Below are positions 51,437 through 60,370 of a stretch of 64,000 nucleotides of DNA, piece by piece. Each line of letters begins with the position of its first letter. Position 1 is the first letter of the stretch. A program made the translations under genes and the position numbers. The notes below the pieces were generated by a model. It was not told the origin of the DNA. It made no database searches and worked only from the letters and a program-made list of their open reading frames with translations. This DNA comes from a bacterium (GTDB lineage: Bacteria > Planctomycetota > UBA1135 > UBA2386), in assembly GCA_024743115.1 (NCBI GenBank), contig JANSXC010000005.1:124001-188000 (forward strand). The letters run 5' to 3'.

Positions 51437-51628
51437 ATGGCTGGACGAACCATCTTCATCGAAGACTCAGCGTGGCATCGATCGAACGTGCCCGCAGGCG
51501 AACCCGAAGGGCCGACCCAATTCGTGGTCGAGCGCTCGTTCGACCTCCTACTGCACGAGATCGAAGTCGAGGCACTCCCGCCCGAATCTCGCCACGCCTC
51601 GCCCGATCCGACCCCCTCAGCGAACTGA
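51437..51628 (+). CDS. Small protein between HDOD and CheC-like genes
   Basis: A 63-residue acidic ORF beginning MAGRTIFIEDSAWHRSN, then FVVERSFDLLLHEIEVEALP, with a Pro/Ser-rich end. It lies 33 bases after the HDOD stop and 7 bases before the CheC-like start on the same strand. AGGA-type sequences precede the ATG. There is no signal or membrane helix. Tight packing and beta/alpha patterning favour a real gene, but no relative was recognised. Confidence 0.5.
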   Translation: MAGRTIFIEDSAWHRSNVPAGEPEGPTQFVVERSFDLLLHEIEVEALPPESRHASPDPTPSAN

Positions 51629-51635
51629 TCAGGAA

Positions 51636-52730
51636 ATGGCTGCGTCTACCCTCACACGCGAAGGCTGCCCAGAGCTCCTCGAGCTACTCGAGCACCTCGG
51701 CACCGCGGGCAGCGACACGATCAAATCACTGATCGGGCGCGAACTCGAGGCGACGCCCGCGGAGACGGTCCAGACCCAGTGCAACGACCTGCTGGAGACT
51801 CTCAACGGGAAGTACGTCGCGGCGAGAGGAGAACTCGACAAGGACTACGCCGGCCGCGCGTTGACCGTGCTCATCAAGACGCCCGACGCGATCGCGCTGT
51901 CCGGGTTGCTGATGATGACACCGGACGACGTGATCCAGCAACGCCGCAGTGAAGGTGCTCTGGAGGAGGAGGACGCCGAGGCCTTCGGAGAAGTCGCCAA
52001 CGTACTCTTCAGCGGCCTGAGCGGCGAGCTGCGCGAGCGCGTCACCAACATCGATCTGCGACTCGGTGCGCACGGCGCGGTCGATGCGGAAGACTCGGAC
52101 GGACTGTTGCCGAGCGACTCGATCGTCGCGTTCGGATTCGACCTGCAGATCGACGAGTTCCCGATGACCCGGGCATACATCGTGACCGATGTGGCAACCG
52201 CCGAGCGGTGGAACGGCAAACCGCTGACCGCGGAGACGGGTGGCGGGGGCGACAACGCCGGCGACAACAGCGGCAAGCCGGACGAAGAACTGTTCGACGG
52301 TATTCCCGCCGCCCCGATTCAGGGCGTGCTCGCGGCCTTCATCTCACGACCGGAGGTCTACCGGACTCTGCGACAGAGCTGTCGCCGCGTCGGCCTCGAG
52401 TTGCAGCGCCACGGCAAGAACGAAATCCCGAACCCCGCCGCTCATCGCGACCAGATCGTGCTGCTCGACATTCCCGCAGGGGAAGACAAACGCTTCGACT
52501 GGTGCAAACGGATCAAGGACTTCGCGGAGACGACGAAGGTGGTGCTCTTGCTCCACCACCCGTCACGCAGTCGCGTGACCCAGGCGTTCCTGGCGAAAGC
52601 GGACGCCATCGCCGGACTGCCGTGCCAGGAAGCGCAGCTCTCCGCCAAGCTCAACGCCCTGCTCAATGCCGAGCCATCGGCAGTGCCCGACGACGGCGGC
52701 GACGGCGACGAAGACAGCGGTCAGGACTGA
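51636..52730 (+). CDS. CheC/CheX-like protein with receiver-like C-terminal domain
   Basis: A 364-residue protein. Residues about 30-185 resemble the CheC/CheX fold, with the helix EEDAEAFGEVANVLFSGLSG carrying an E..N pattern like the phosphatase motif, and a strand LTVLIKTPDAIALSGLLMM before it. A Gly/Asp-rich linker follows. Residues about 230-345 look like a receiver: VLAAFISRPEVYRTLRQSC, QIVLLDIPAGED (Asp in the acceptor position), KVVLLLHHPSRSR. The usual Lys is not obvious (AGLPC). It would dephosphorylate or sense a CheY-like partner. It ends the sigma-28/HDOD run and converges on the mini-DHp gene. Confidence 0.7.
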   Translation: MAASTLTREGCPELLELLEHLGTAGSDTIKSLIGRELEATPAETVQTQCNDLLETLNGKYVAARGELDKDYAGRALTVLIKTPDAIALSGLLMMTPDDVIQQRRSEGALEEEDAEAFGEVANVLFSGLSGELRERVTNIDLRLGAHGAVDAEDSDGLLPSDSIVAFGFDLQIDEFPMTRAYIVTDVATAERWNGKPLTAETGGGGDNAGDNSGKPDEELFDGIPAAPIQGVLAAFISRPEVYRTLRQSCRRVGLELQRHGKNEIPNPAAHRDQIVLLDIPAGEDKRFDWCKRIKDFAETTKVVLLLHHPSRSRVTQAFLAKADAIAGLPCQEAQLSAKLNALLNAEPSAVPDDGGDGDEDSGQD

Positions 52731-52746
52731 GCGACGGCGCGCGCGA

Positions 52747-52932
52747 TTACTCGGACTCGTCGGTCAACAGCTGATTCAGCTCGGCCCGGGTCTGTGTCGC
52801 AGACTCGACGATGAAGCGCAGCGCCTCGGCATGCGCCGCGATGGATCCCTCCGCACGCGCCACCTCCGCCTGAATCTCGATGGTGCCGAGCAGGTTGTTC
52901 ACGCGGTGCACGAGTTGTTCGAAGCGGTCCAT
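52747..52932 (-). CDS. Mini histidine-kinase dimerisation-domain-like protein
   Basis: A 61-residue helical protein whose core LVHRVNNLLGTIEIQAEVAR resembles the phospho-acceptor helix of HxxNN-type histidine kinases (as in HDLNNLL). A second helix, HAEALRFIVESATQTRAELN, would complete the two-helix hairpin. There is no ATPase domain in the frame or downstream. It could be a phosphotransfer protein or a decoy dimeriser; the alternative is a coincidental helical hairpin. It lies 18 bases after the metallophosphoesterase gene on the same strand. Confidence 0.55.
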   Translation of the reverse strand: MDRFEQLVHRVNNLLGTIEIQAEVARAEGSIAAHAEALRFIVESATQTRAELNQLLTDESE

Positions 52933-52950
52933 GCGCAGATCGTCGCCGCG

Positions 52951-53694
52951 TCAGCACAGGGTCACAAGCAGGACCTCGCGCGGGCAGCGAAAGCGCACGG
53001 GCAGCGTGTCGGCGACACCTCGGCTCACGAACATCGGCGTGCCATCGAGATCGAATCGCAGGCCGTTCCAGCGCGTGAACCACGCCCCGGGGTAGAGCAA
53101 GTTGCCGCGCTGCCACCATACGCATTGACCGCCGTGCAGATGACCGGCCAGGGCGAGGTCGGAGCCGACGCCGACCGCGGCCGCGATGTCCGGGCGATGA
53201 CCGACGTGAACGCATCGCCGGGAGCCGACTCGCGGCGCAGCGCCGTCGCGCGCGGGCGCACCCGCCGTCAGAACGAGCTCGGGACGATGGGGGTGACGGA
53301 GGACCTCATCCGCGTCGGGCAGCCACTTCGCACCACCCGCTACCACGGCCTCGCGAACGCCGTGGGCAACACCATGGAACCAGTGCTCGTGATTCCCCGG
53401 CACGGCAACCACCGGCGCGACCGCAGCGAGTTCGCCCACGAGTTCCCGCAGCACCGGAATGCCATTCCTGCGATCCACGAGATCGCCACCCAGCAGCACT
53501 GCATCGGGTGTGTGCTCGGCCGCGATAACGGTGAGTTCTTGCGTGAGCCGAACGCGACGCTCCGTGAGATGCAGGTCACTGGCATACAGCAGCCGCCAGG
53601 CAGCCGGCGCTCCACCCGCGGCGACGCCTTCCGGTCGCACGAGCTCTTCCCGCACCAGCAGTGGCGAACGGCAACCGAACTCGAACCCGAACAT
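52951..53694 (-). CDS. Metallophosphoesterase
   Basis: A 247-residue calcineurin-like phosphoesterase with motifs in order ASDLHLTER, LGGDLVDRR, VPGNHEHWFHG, HVGHRPD and AGHLHGGQ. It lacks an N-terminal membrane segment. Starts are ATG 53694 (TGATG overlap with the upstream stop) or GTG 53697 (GTGA overlap); both indicate coupling with the membrane protein gene. The substrate is unknown. It is distinct from the metallophosphoesterase at 12814, sharing only the motifs. Confidence 0.87.
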   Translation of the reverse strand: MFGFEFGCRSPLLVREELVRPEGVAAGGAPAAWRLLYASDLHLTERRVRLTQELTVIAAEHTPDAVLLGGDLVDRRNGIPVLRELVGELAAVAPVVAVPGNHEHWFHGVAHGVREAVVAGGAKWLPDADEVLRHPHRPELVLTAGAPARDGAAPRVGSRRCVHVGHRPDIAAAVGVGSDLALAGHLHGGQCVWWQRGNLLYPGAWFTRWNGLRFDLDGTPMFVSRGVADTLPVRFRCPREVLLVTLC

Positions 53695-54248
53695 CACGCA
53701 CTCGCCTCGGCCGGGCACACCGCCCGCGCCGCTTCGTACCACAGCACCACCGCGAGACAACCGACACACCAGGACCGCACGAATCCACGACCACAAAGAC
53801 CGCCGATCAGCATCTCGAACGCGATGCGCATGACGATCAGGGTCGCCCGCGGCGCAGTGATGCTGCTCGCGACGAGTCGGTGGCTGTCGCGCAGCGGCCG
53901 CGTGCTGCCGTCGAGTGCGCAGGGGAACGCGAAGACCATGCGGACCTCCACGGCGTAGAACACGACGGCCGCGAGCGGCACGAGCCACCAGGAGATCAGT
54001 GCCAGCAACGCTCCCGCAACGATCGCGAACAGTAGAGCGAGACCGTATTTCCGCGCTCCGAGCACCTGGAACTGCGCGCTACCGATCGGCTTCACGCCCC
54101 GCAGCGCGACGAACGCGACCCGCATCCACTCCGCGCCGCCCGCGAACCCGCGCGGCGCGAGCGTGTCCACCGCGGCCAGGAGGCCGGTGCCCGGGTCGTC
54201 GTAGTGCGCCCGGGCCGCAGCGAGGAGTTCACGCGCCGACGGCGTCAC
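53694..54248 (-). CDS. Membrane protein, unknown function
   Basis: About 184 residues with a soluble N-terminal helix (SARELLAAARAHYDDPGTGL) and at least three hydrophobic segments (YGLALLFAIVAGALLALISW, PLAAVVFYAVEVRMVFAF, WCVGCLAVVLWYEAARAV). No family was recognised. The GTG at 54248 overlaps the end of the upstream membrane protein gene by 20 bases; GTG 54296 is an alternative start. It is translationally coupled to the metallophosphoesterase downstream, so the three genes 54717 to 52951 form a small operon. Confidence 0.65.
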   Translation of the reverse strand: MTPSARELLAAARAHYDDPGTGLLAAVDTLAPRGFAGGAEWMRVAFVALRGVKPIGSAQFQVLGARKYGLALLFAIVAGALLALISWWLVPLAAVVFYAVEVRMVFAFPCALDGSTRPLRDSHRLVASSITAPRATLIVMRIAFEMLIGGLCGRGFVRSWCVGCLAVVLWYEAARAVCPAEASA

Positions 54249-54717
54249 GGGTGAAGCACCAGTGCACCCAGGCCAGGAACGCCACTCCGTTGCCACCGAC
54301 GAGCAGTCGATGCAACAAGGTCTCGTAGCGGCCGCACGCCCGATGGAACCGCGTTTCGTCGAAGGCGATGAGCCCGGCCATCGCGAGTGCGGTCGCGACG
54401 ATCGGCACGAGCAGGTGCGCCGGCTCCGCCACCACCGACGCGATCGCGAGCAGAGTGAAGAGCGGCACGCCGAGCACGAGCGCCATCAGTTCCGCACGAT
54501 GCTCGGCAGCCGGAATCCGCCGTCCGCCGCGACGATGAAAGGACCAGTCCAACACGCCCGCGACCGTGGCGACCAGACCACCCACCGCGAGGATCCACAG
54601 TTCCGCGGGCCAGGAGCCGGGTTCGAGCAACCGCGGCATGCCCGGCAGACCGCGGGCCAGCCAGAGCATCACCGGCATGAGCACGGCCGGCAGCAGGACG
54701 GCGATCAGCGTCGACAC
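54229..54717 (-). CDS. Small polytopic membrane protein
   Basis: A 162-residue protein with four or five membrane helices: LIAVLLPAVLMPVMLWLARG, LWILAVGGLVATVAGVLDW, LMALVLGVPLFTLLAIASVV, LLVPIVATALAMAGLIAF, and a C-terminal hydrophobic stretch. A GTG start is used. No motif suggests transport or enzymatic function. It is the first gene of the three-gene minus-strand set ending with the metallophosphoesterase. Confidence 0.7.
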   Translation of the reverse strand: MSTLIAVLLPAVLMPVMLWLARGLPGMPRLLEPGSWPAELWILAVGGLVATVAGVLDWSFHRRGGRRIPAAEHRAELMALVLGVPLFTLLAIASVVAEPAHLLVPIVATALAMAGLIAFDETRFHRACGRYETLLHRLLVGGNGVAFLAWVHWCFTRDAVGA

Positions 54718-54767
54718 GATCGGCGTATCTTATGAACCTGCCATTCTGGGAATGCCAGTCCAGACGC

Positions 54768-55625
54768 CTACCAGGTGTAGAACCCCTGCCCCGACTTCTT
54801 TCCGAGCTTGCCGTCCGCAACCATCTGCCGCATCAGCGCCGGCGCTTCGAAGCCCGGGTGATCGAGTTCGGCACGCAGGTAATCCGCGATCGCGAGGCGC
54901 ACGTCGAGCCCGACGAGATCGGTGAGCTTCAGCGGCCCCATCGGATGCCGGTAACCGAGCACCATGGCCTTGTCGATGTCCTCGGGCGACGCGACGTCGG
55001 CCTCGACCATCCGGATCGCCTCGAGCCCCAAACAGACGCCGAGCCGCGAACTCGCGAAACCGGGGCTGTCCTTGACGAGGATCGGCTCCTTGCCGAGTTC
55101 CTGGGCGTAGCCCTGCACCTGCTCGATCGTCGCCGCCGACGTCGCGTCGGTGCGCACGAGTTCGAGCAACGCCATGACCGGCACCGGGTTGAAGAAGTGC
55201 ATGCCGATGCAGCGGCCGGGCCCCGACACCCCGTCGAAGACCTTGCTCAACGCGAGCGAAGACGTGTTGCTCGCGAGCACGCAGTCACCTCCGACGACAT
55301 CGGCAAGCTCGCGAAAGATCCCGTTCTTGAGCCCGAGGTTCTCGGGCACGGCCTCGATGACGAGCCCGGCGCCTTCACACGCCTGCGCCCGGTCCGTCTC
55401 TGTGGTCAGACGACCGAGCGTCGCAGCCTGGTCCTCCGCGGTGACCTTGCCCTTGTCGGCGCCCTTCTGCAGGAACGCGCGGATGCGCTCCATACCGCGA
55501 TCCGCGAACTCCTGCGTTACGTCCTGCAGGACGACGGTCGAACCGGCCTGCGCGCAGACCTGGGCGATGCCGGCACCCATCGTGCCCGCACCGAGAACGG
55601 TGACTTTCGAATACGTAGCTGCCAT
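54768..55625 (-). CDS. 3-hydroxybutyryl-CoA dehydrogenase
   Basis: A 285-residue 3-hydroxyacyl-CoA dehydrogenase, the length of the short HBD type. The NAD motif is VTVLGAGTMGAGIAQVCAQA, the catalytic block is IGMHFFNPVPVMALLELV, and the C-terminal part has DSPGFASSRLG and KLTDLVGLD. It interconverts 3-hydroxyacyl-CoA and 3-oxoacyl-CoA with NAD. The enoyl-CoA hydratase gene lies 55 bases upstream on the same strand, giving two consecutive beta-oxidation or butanoate steps. Confidence 0.94.
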   Translation of the reverse strand: MAATYSKVTVLGAGTMGAGIAQVCAQAGSTVVLQDVTQEFADRGMERIRAFLQKGADKGKVTAEDQAATLGRLTTETDRAQACEGAGLVIEAVPENLGLKNGIFRELADVVGGDCVLASNTSSLALSKVFDGVSGPGRCIGMHFFNPVPVMALLELVRTDATSAATIEQVQGYAQELGKEPILVKDSPGFASSRLGVCLGLEAIRMVEADVASPEDIDKAMVLGYRHPMGPLKLTDLVGLDVRLAIADYLRAELDHPGFEAPALMRQMVADGKLGKKSGQGFYTW

Positions 55626-55680
55626 TGGATCAGATCGGCTCGGTGGATCAGTTCGGGTTCGGTCGCAATCGAGCGCACAC

Positions 55681-56454
55681 TCAGCGCTTCTTCGCCGCGC
55701 GCTTCTGCAGGAACGCGTCCATTCGCGCACGTTTGTCATCGCTGTCGAACAGCTCCGCCTGCGTGGCGCTTTCGAACTCGACCGCGTGCTCGTGACCGGG
55801 ACGCGACAGAGTGTTGAGGGACTTCTTGGCCGCGCGCACGGCGAGCGGACCGTTCTTGGCAATGCTGCGCGCGAGTCCGAGCGCACGCTCGACGACTTCC
55901 GTGTCGGGCACGACGGCGTTGGCGAGGCCGATACGCAGCGCCTCGTCGGCAGCGACCATGCGCCCGGTGTAGATCAGCTCGCGCGCCCGACCGAGACCGA
56001 TCAGCCGCGGCAACCTATACGTGCCACCCGCCGCGGGCATGATGCCGAGCGCGACCTCGGGCTGCCCGAGCTTCGCCGACTCACCGATCACGCGCAGATC
56101 GCACGCGATCGCGAGCTCGCAGCCGCCGCCGAGCGCATAACCCTTGATCGCGGCAATGACGGGCACGGCGCATTCTTCGATCCGGTTGAAGATCGTGCTG
56201 TTGATCGCCTTCTTCGCGTCCTCGCCCGTGCGATCGCGAAGCTGCCCGATGTCGGCGCCCGCGGCGAATGCTTTCTCGCCGGCGCCCGTGAGAACGATCG
56301 CCGCGAGCGAATCGTCGCCGCCGTGCTCGTCGAGCATCGCATGCAGGCCATCGACCATCTCCTGATCGATCGCGTTGCGGCGTTCGGGGGCGTTCAGCGT
56401 AACCAGGAGAACGCCGGGCTCGGGATGATCGACGAGAATGCGCGACTCGGACAT
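55681..56454 (-). CDS. Enoyl-CoA hydratase
   Basis: A 257-residue crotonase of standard length. The oxyanion-hole segments are AFAAGADIGQL and KGYALGGGCELAIACDLR, and the two catalytic glutamates lie in GGGCELA and LGQPEVALGIMPAAGG. It hydrates 2-enoyl-CoA to 3-hydroxyacyl-CoA, directly feeding the dehydrogenase encoded downstream. It is closer to canonical short-chain hydratases than the protein at 2192-2989. Confidence 0.94.
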   Translation of the reverse strand: MSESRILVDHPEPGVLLVTLNAPERRNAIDQEMVDGLHAMLDEHGGDDSLAAIVLTGAGEKAFAAGADIGQLRDRTGEDAKKAINSTIFNRIEECAVPVIAAIKGYALGGGCELAIACDLRVIGESAKLGQPEVALGIMPAAGGTYRLPRLIGLGRARELIYTGRMVAADEALRIGLANAVVPDTEVVERALGLARSIAKNGPLAVRAAKKSLNTLSRPGHEHAVEFESATQAELFDSDDKRARMDAFLQKRAAKKR

Positions 56455-56532
56455 GGGGCGAAGGATCTTGCCAACGCGACGTCGAAGGGGCCAGTTCGAA
56501 CCCGAACGAACGCCCCATCGTCGCCGCGGGGG

Positions 56533-58464
56533 TCAGCGCACGAGCACGACGTCGACTTCCGCGACCTTGCCGCTGACCACATGGACATCGCCGCTGCCCT
56601 TGCCGCCGGCGGCGGTCGGCGCCCGCGCATGGACCCGATACGACCGCGGGATCACGCGTTGGAACTCGATGACGCCTCGCGCGTCGGTCTCACCCTGCCA
56701 CGCCGGACCGAACGGGTCGTAGGGTTCGAAGCCGAGGCTCACGAACACCTTGACTGCGGGCGTGCCGTCGGGTCGCTGCACTCGGCAGCGCACCTTGCCG
56801 TAGGGCTGGAAGCGCACGTCGAGGGTCTCGCGCCGAACCGTCGTCTCGAACGGGCCGACCCGAACGGGCGCAAATGCACGAGTCTGGAACTCGAAGGAAA
56901 CCCGCTGCCCGGTGGCGAGCGGCCCGACCTCGAACCTCCCGTCCACGATGCGACCGACCCGGTCCATGCTCGACCCGCCGCCGGCCTCGTGCTCGACGCG
57001 ATGGACCTCGCCGCGCGCGACCGGGCGACCGTCCGGATCAACTGCACTGCCGACGACGACGAAGCCGGAGCGATCCGCCGCGCGGATCGTGAGCACGACA
57101 TCGCTCGCCGGCGCAGTGACGACCGGCCCGCGGACGAGCAGCTCGCGGTTGCCCGGCACCGGCCGAGCGACCAGCTGGCACGAAAGACCCGCCGGCACCT
57201 CGAACTCGAACGTGCCGTCGGCCACGGTCTCACCGCGCGCCAGGATGCCTTCGACCCGCGATCGCAGGCGGCCGACAGCATCGCGTTTCGTCGCGAACCC
57301 GACGCCGACGAAGATTCCGGCCAGTGTCGAACCCGACTCGTCGACGACCCGCCCGGTCACCGACTCGAACGGTCGCGTACGCAACTCGAGCCCATCCTGA
57401 CGAGCGCGGATCTCGTCGAGCACGACTGTGACGTGTGCCGCCGTCCGGCCTTCGACGCCACCGACGAGATCGAACGTGCCGCCCGCAACCAGGTCGATGT
57501 TGAAGCGACCGGTGTCGGAACTCGTCGCGCCGAGAATCTGCCCGGGCCCCTTCGCCTCACGCCGCATGAGCCAGACCTTGCCGGCGAGCGGCTGGCCCGT
57601 GGAATCGCGCAGCACCCCGCCGACTGCGAAAGCGCCGGGGAACTGCAGCGTCACCTCGTGGACCACCCCGGGTGCGAGTTCGGGCACTTCGCCACCACGC
57701 GTCCACCGCCCGTCGTGCGTTGCCGAGAACGTGTAATCGCGCCCCGCGAGCACCTCGCACTCGAACACGCCTTCGGCGTTCGTGGTGCATGGCGGCAACG
57801 TCGTGACCCGCTCCGCGTCGAAGGTGCTCGAACGGCCGCGCACGAGCAGACCCGCGGCCGGACGCTCATCGATCCGCAGCACGGTGCCGCGCACCCGCGC
57901 GGTCGCGAGCAGAACGAGGCGTTGCGGCTCGCCCCTGGCGGCAGCACGCCGAACCTTCACGTCCCCCGACCAGCCAACACCCGGTTTCCTGGCCGCCACG
58001 AGCAGCTCGTCGGCCTGAATCGGTGCGGCCACCCGACCGATCGCGTCGGTCGCCCCGAGCCAGAGCTGCAGCCCGCGCTTCCTGCCGCGTAGTTCGTGCA
58101 GCTCGACTTCTGCCCGGTCCACAGGTTCCCCCTCGCCATCGACGACGAGGAAGGCGAGCTCCGGCGTCGGCGCCGCGATGTCGTCCGCCGGCCTCGCCCC
58201 GGCCGCACCATCGGCAGGCGCGCCATCCACAACGGCTTCACGCGCAGCGGGGGACTCCGCCGGCGAGCTCGTCGAACCGTCATCGGGCGGCTCGTCGCCG
58301 GTATCCGCTCCGGCCGCGCGCGCGGGTTCCTGGCCCAGTCCGGGCATCAGGTCGACCGTCGCCCCCTGCCACCAGATGAACACGCCAGCAACGACGACCG
58401 CGAGGACGATGATCAGCTGTTTCACGCCGGGCAGCAGCGGACGAGGTTGTTGCGACGGTGGCAT
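56533..58464 (-). CDS. Membrane-anchored protein with carboxypeptidase-regulatory-like domains
   Basis: A 643-residue protein with one N-terminal membrane helix (LIIVLAVVVAGVFIWWQ) and an acidic Ala/Pro/Ser linker to residue 95. A series of beta-sandwich CarboxypepD-regulatory-like domains follows, recognisable by VDGEGEPVDRAEVELH, LRDSTGQPLAGKVWLM, VVDESGSTLAGIFVGV, AVDPDGRPVARGEV and VQRPDGTPAVKVFVSL. It probably faces the periplasm or outside as a binding or structural protein. The repeats resemble the tail of the sigma fusion at 9150-11546. Confidence 0.85.
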   Translation of the reverse strand: MPPSQQPRPLLPGVKQLIIVLAVVVAGVFIWWQGATVDLMPGLGQEPARAAGADTGDEPPDDGSTSSPAESPAAREAVVDGAPADGAAGARPADDIAAPTPELAFLVVDGEGEPVDRAEVELHELRGRKRGLQLWLGATDAIGRVAAPIQADELLVAARKPGVGWSGDVKVRRAAARGEPQRLVLLATARVRGTVLRIDERPAAGLLVRGRSSTFDAERVTTLPPCTTNAEGVFECEVLAGRDYTFSATHDGRWTRGGEVPELAPGVVHEVTLQFPGAFAVGGVLRDSTGQPLAGKVWLMRREAKGPGQILGATSSDTGRFNIDLVAGGTFDLVGGVEGRTAAHVTVVLDEIRARQDGLELRTRPFESVTGRVVDESGSTLAGIFVGVGFATKRDAVGRLRSRVEGILARGETVADGTFEFEVPAGLSCQLVARPVPGNRELLVRGPVVTAPASDVVLTIRAADRSGFVVVGSAVDPDGRPVARGEVHRVEHEAGGGSSMDRVGRIVDGRFEVGPLATGQRVSFEFQTRAFAPVRVGPFETTVRRETLDVRFQPYGKVRCRVQRPDGTPAVKVFVSLGFEPYDPFGPAWQGETDARGVIEFQRVIPRSYRVHARAPTAAGGKGSGDVHVVSGKVAEVDVVLVR

Positions 58465-58492
58465 TGCGATCCGAGAACGTTGACGCCAACCA

Positions 58493-59695
58493 CTATTGCC
58501 GCTTTCCGGCCATCGGCAATGACAACCGCGCCATGCAACGCCGTCGCATCGCGGCCATCACGGGCCCACCCGTGCCGGTATTGAACGCGCCGAGCGCCCC
58601 CGTTCCCGATGCCGGGTGGACGTAGAAGAACGTAACGAACGAGCGTTGCCCGCCGGTATGCGTCACGAACCGCTGCCCGCCGTGGTCCTGCAGGAAGAAC
58701 GTGAGCCCCATGCGCTCATTGGCAGCCCGCGACGTTGGGTTGCCGGGCTGCCACATCTCCGTGAGCGAATCCCGTTTCAACACTCCCGGGGCCGCCGACT
58801 CGGAATCTTCAGCGAACGCCCCGAGCAGGAACGCGAGATACTTCGCCATATCGGGCAGCGGCGCATTGAGGCCGCCGTTGCTGACGGTGATCCCGGTGTC
58901 GAAATCCGGCCCGAGATCCGTCGGCGATCCGCTCGCGCCACGGCGGTAGCTGTGCGAGCGATGGCGCGCGAGATGGTACGGCGTGATGTCGAAATAGGCG
59001 CGGTGCATCCCGAGCGGCGTCAGCACGTTCTTGTGCATGTAGACCTCGTAGTCCTCGCCGGCGATCGACTCGATCGCGCGACCGAGAAACACGATCCCTG
59101 GGTTGCTGTAGGAGAAGCGCGAGCCCGGCGGAAACGCGACCTCGGTGTAGGGCATCATCGCCACGAGCTGCGACCACTGCGTCGGCTCGTGCGGATGCCA
59201 AGGCTTGTCGCTCCAGGGCCAGGTCGCCATGCGGAACCCGCCGGAGTGGGACAGCAGATGCCGAACGGTGATGTCGCGCATCTCGCCATGCTCGTTGTGA
59301 GCCTGCGCCACCTCGGGCACGAGCTCGATGATCGGCTGGTCGAGCCGCAGCTGCTCACGGTCTCGCAGCTGCATGACCGCGATGCCCGTGAACGTCTTGG
59401 TGATGCTCGCCCAGTGATAGATCGTGTCGCGGTCGACCCTGCGATCGGGCGCGCGATCCGCAAAGCCGTGCGCCTCGAACCCGAGCACCTCGGAACCGCG
59501 CACGAACATCAGGCTGGCACCGACGACGCCCTGGCGTTCGCAATCCGCGTGGAACGCCGCGGTCGTCGCAGCCCATTCGCGCGCGAAGTCGAACGGCTCG
59601 GCCCTCTCGGGCTGCTGAGGCGCCAACGGCGCGGCGAGAATCGGCGCCGCAAGAGCCAGCACCGCAAGAGACCTGGCAAGCGTCGTCGTGAGCAT
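58493..59695 (-). CDS. Serine hydrolase of the beta-lactamase/penicillin-binding-protein fold, exported
   Basis: A 400-residue class C beta-lactamase-like hydrolase. The signal peptide is at 1-21 (LARSLAVLALAAPILAAP). The nucleophile motif SITK lies in HWASITKTFTG, the second motif YSN in FSYSNPG, and the third HTGG near the C-terminus. Family members range from esterases to D-amino-acid peptidases and true beta-lactamases; sequence alone does not decide. It lies 28 bases upstream of the carboxypeptidase-regulatory-like gene on the same strand. Confidence 0.92.
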   Translation of the reverse strand: MLTTTLARSLAVLALAAPILAAPLAPQQPERAEPFDFAREWAATTAAFHADCERQGVVGASLMFVRGSEVLGFEAHGFADRAPDRRVDRDTIYHWASITKTFTGIAVMQLRDREQLRLDQPIIELVPEVAQAHNEHGEMRDITVRHLLSHSGGFRMATWPWSDKPWHPHEPTQWSQLVAMMPYTEVAFPPGSRFSYSNPGIVFLGRAIESIAGEDYEVYMHKNVLTPLGMHRAYFDITPYHLARHRSHSYRRGASGSPTDLGPDFDTGITVSNGGLNAPLPDMAKYLAFLLGAFAEDSESAAPGVLKRDSLTEMWQPGNPTSRAANERMGLTFFLQDHGGQRFVTHTGGQRSFVTFFYVHPASGTGALGAFNTGTGGPVMAAMRRRCMARLSLPMAGKRQ

Positions 59696-59731
59696 CCACA
59701 GAGCGTAGCGCGCTCCGGCCGAACGTTGCTT

Positions 59732-60370
59732 TCAGAGCTCGACGAACTGCGCCAGCGACCCGGTCACGGGCTCCGGCGCCAGCGCGTAGAGCACCAGCTC
59801 GCCGATCTTCCGTCGCGACAGGTGCAGCCCACTGCCCGCGGGCAGCGTCACGCGCGGATCGCTTGCCCGCGGCAGCACATAAACGCACATCGGCAACGCA
59901 CCATCGCGCGCGATGATGGCCATGCAGCCACCGGTCTCGAGCCCGCAGTAGCTACCGGCAATCGCGACGCGCGCCTCGTCGCGCACTCCGATCCGGCACG
60001 CGAAACGATCGAGGCAGGCCTGCGGCAGGTCGAAGCTCGGCTCGCAGCAGCCGCCCTGAAAACCGCGCGACGCGGCGTCCTCGTAGGCCGCAATCCACAT
60101 CGCACCGAGCTGATCTCCGGTCAGAGGCTCCGAAGTCGATGAACGGTCGTTCAACCAGCCAGCTGCGACGGGCCAGGCCAGCAGCAGCAGCGCGGCCGCA
60201 GCCAGCGCGATCGGCAGCAGTCGCGGCAATCGGCGGGGTCCGCCACCGCGTGGAGTCACGACGTCACGCGCAGCGTCGGCGAAGGCGCTGGCCGACGGCG
60301 GTGCGAACGCGGCCCGCAACTCGCGATCGATCCGGGCGTCCTGCTCGTGCTCTCGATTCGAATCACTCAT
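59732..60370 (-). CDS. Probable anti-sigma factor, membrane-bound, Cys-containing
   Basis: A 212-residue single-pass membrane protein: an N-terminal 50-residue cytoplasmic helix region (QDARIDRELRAAFAPPS), a transmembrane helix (LLPIALAAAALLLLAWPVAA), and a periplasmic domain with seven Cys (GGCCEPS, QACLDRFAC, SYCGLETGGC). Its ATG overlaps the ECF sigma stop by 4 bases (ATGA), the usual sigma/anti-sigma arrangement. The Cys-rich sensor part suggests a redox or metal signal. No HxxxCxxC zinc motif is present, so it is not a canonical ZAS protein. Confidence 0.75.
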   Translation of the reverse strand: MSDSNREHEQDARIDRELRAAFAPPSASAFADAARDVVTPRGGGPRRLPRLLPIALAAAALLLLAWPVAAGWLNDRSSTSEPLTGDQLGAMWIAAYEDAASRGFQGGCCEPSFDLPQACLDRFACRIGVRDEARVAIAGSYCGLETGGCMAIIARDGALPMCVYVLPRASDPRVTLPAGSGLHLSRRKIGELVLYALAPEPVTGSLAQFVEL

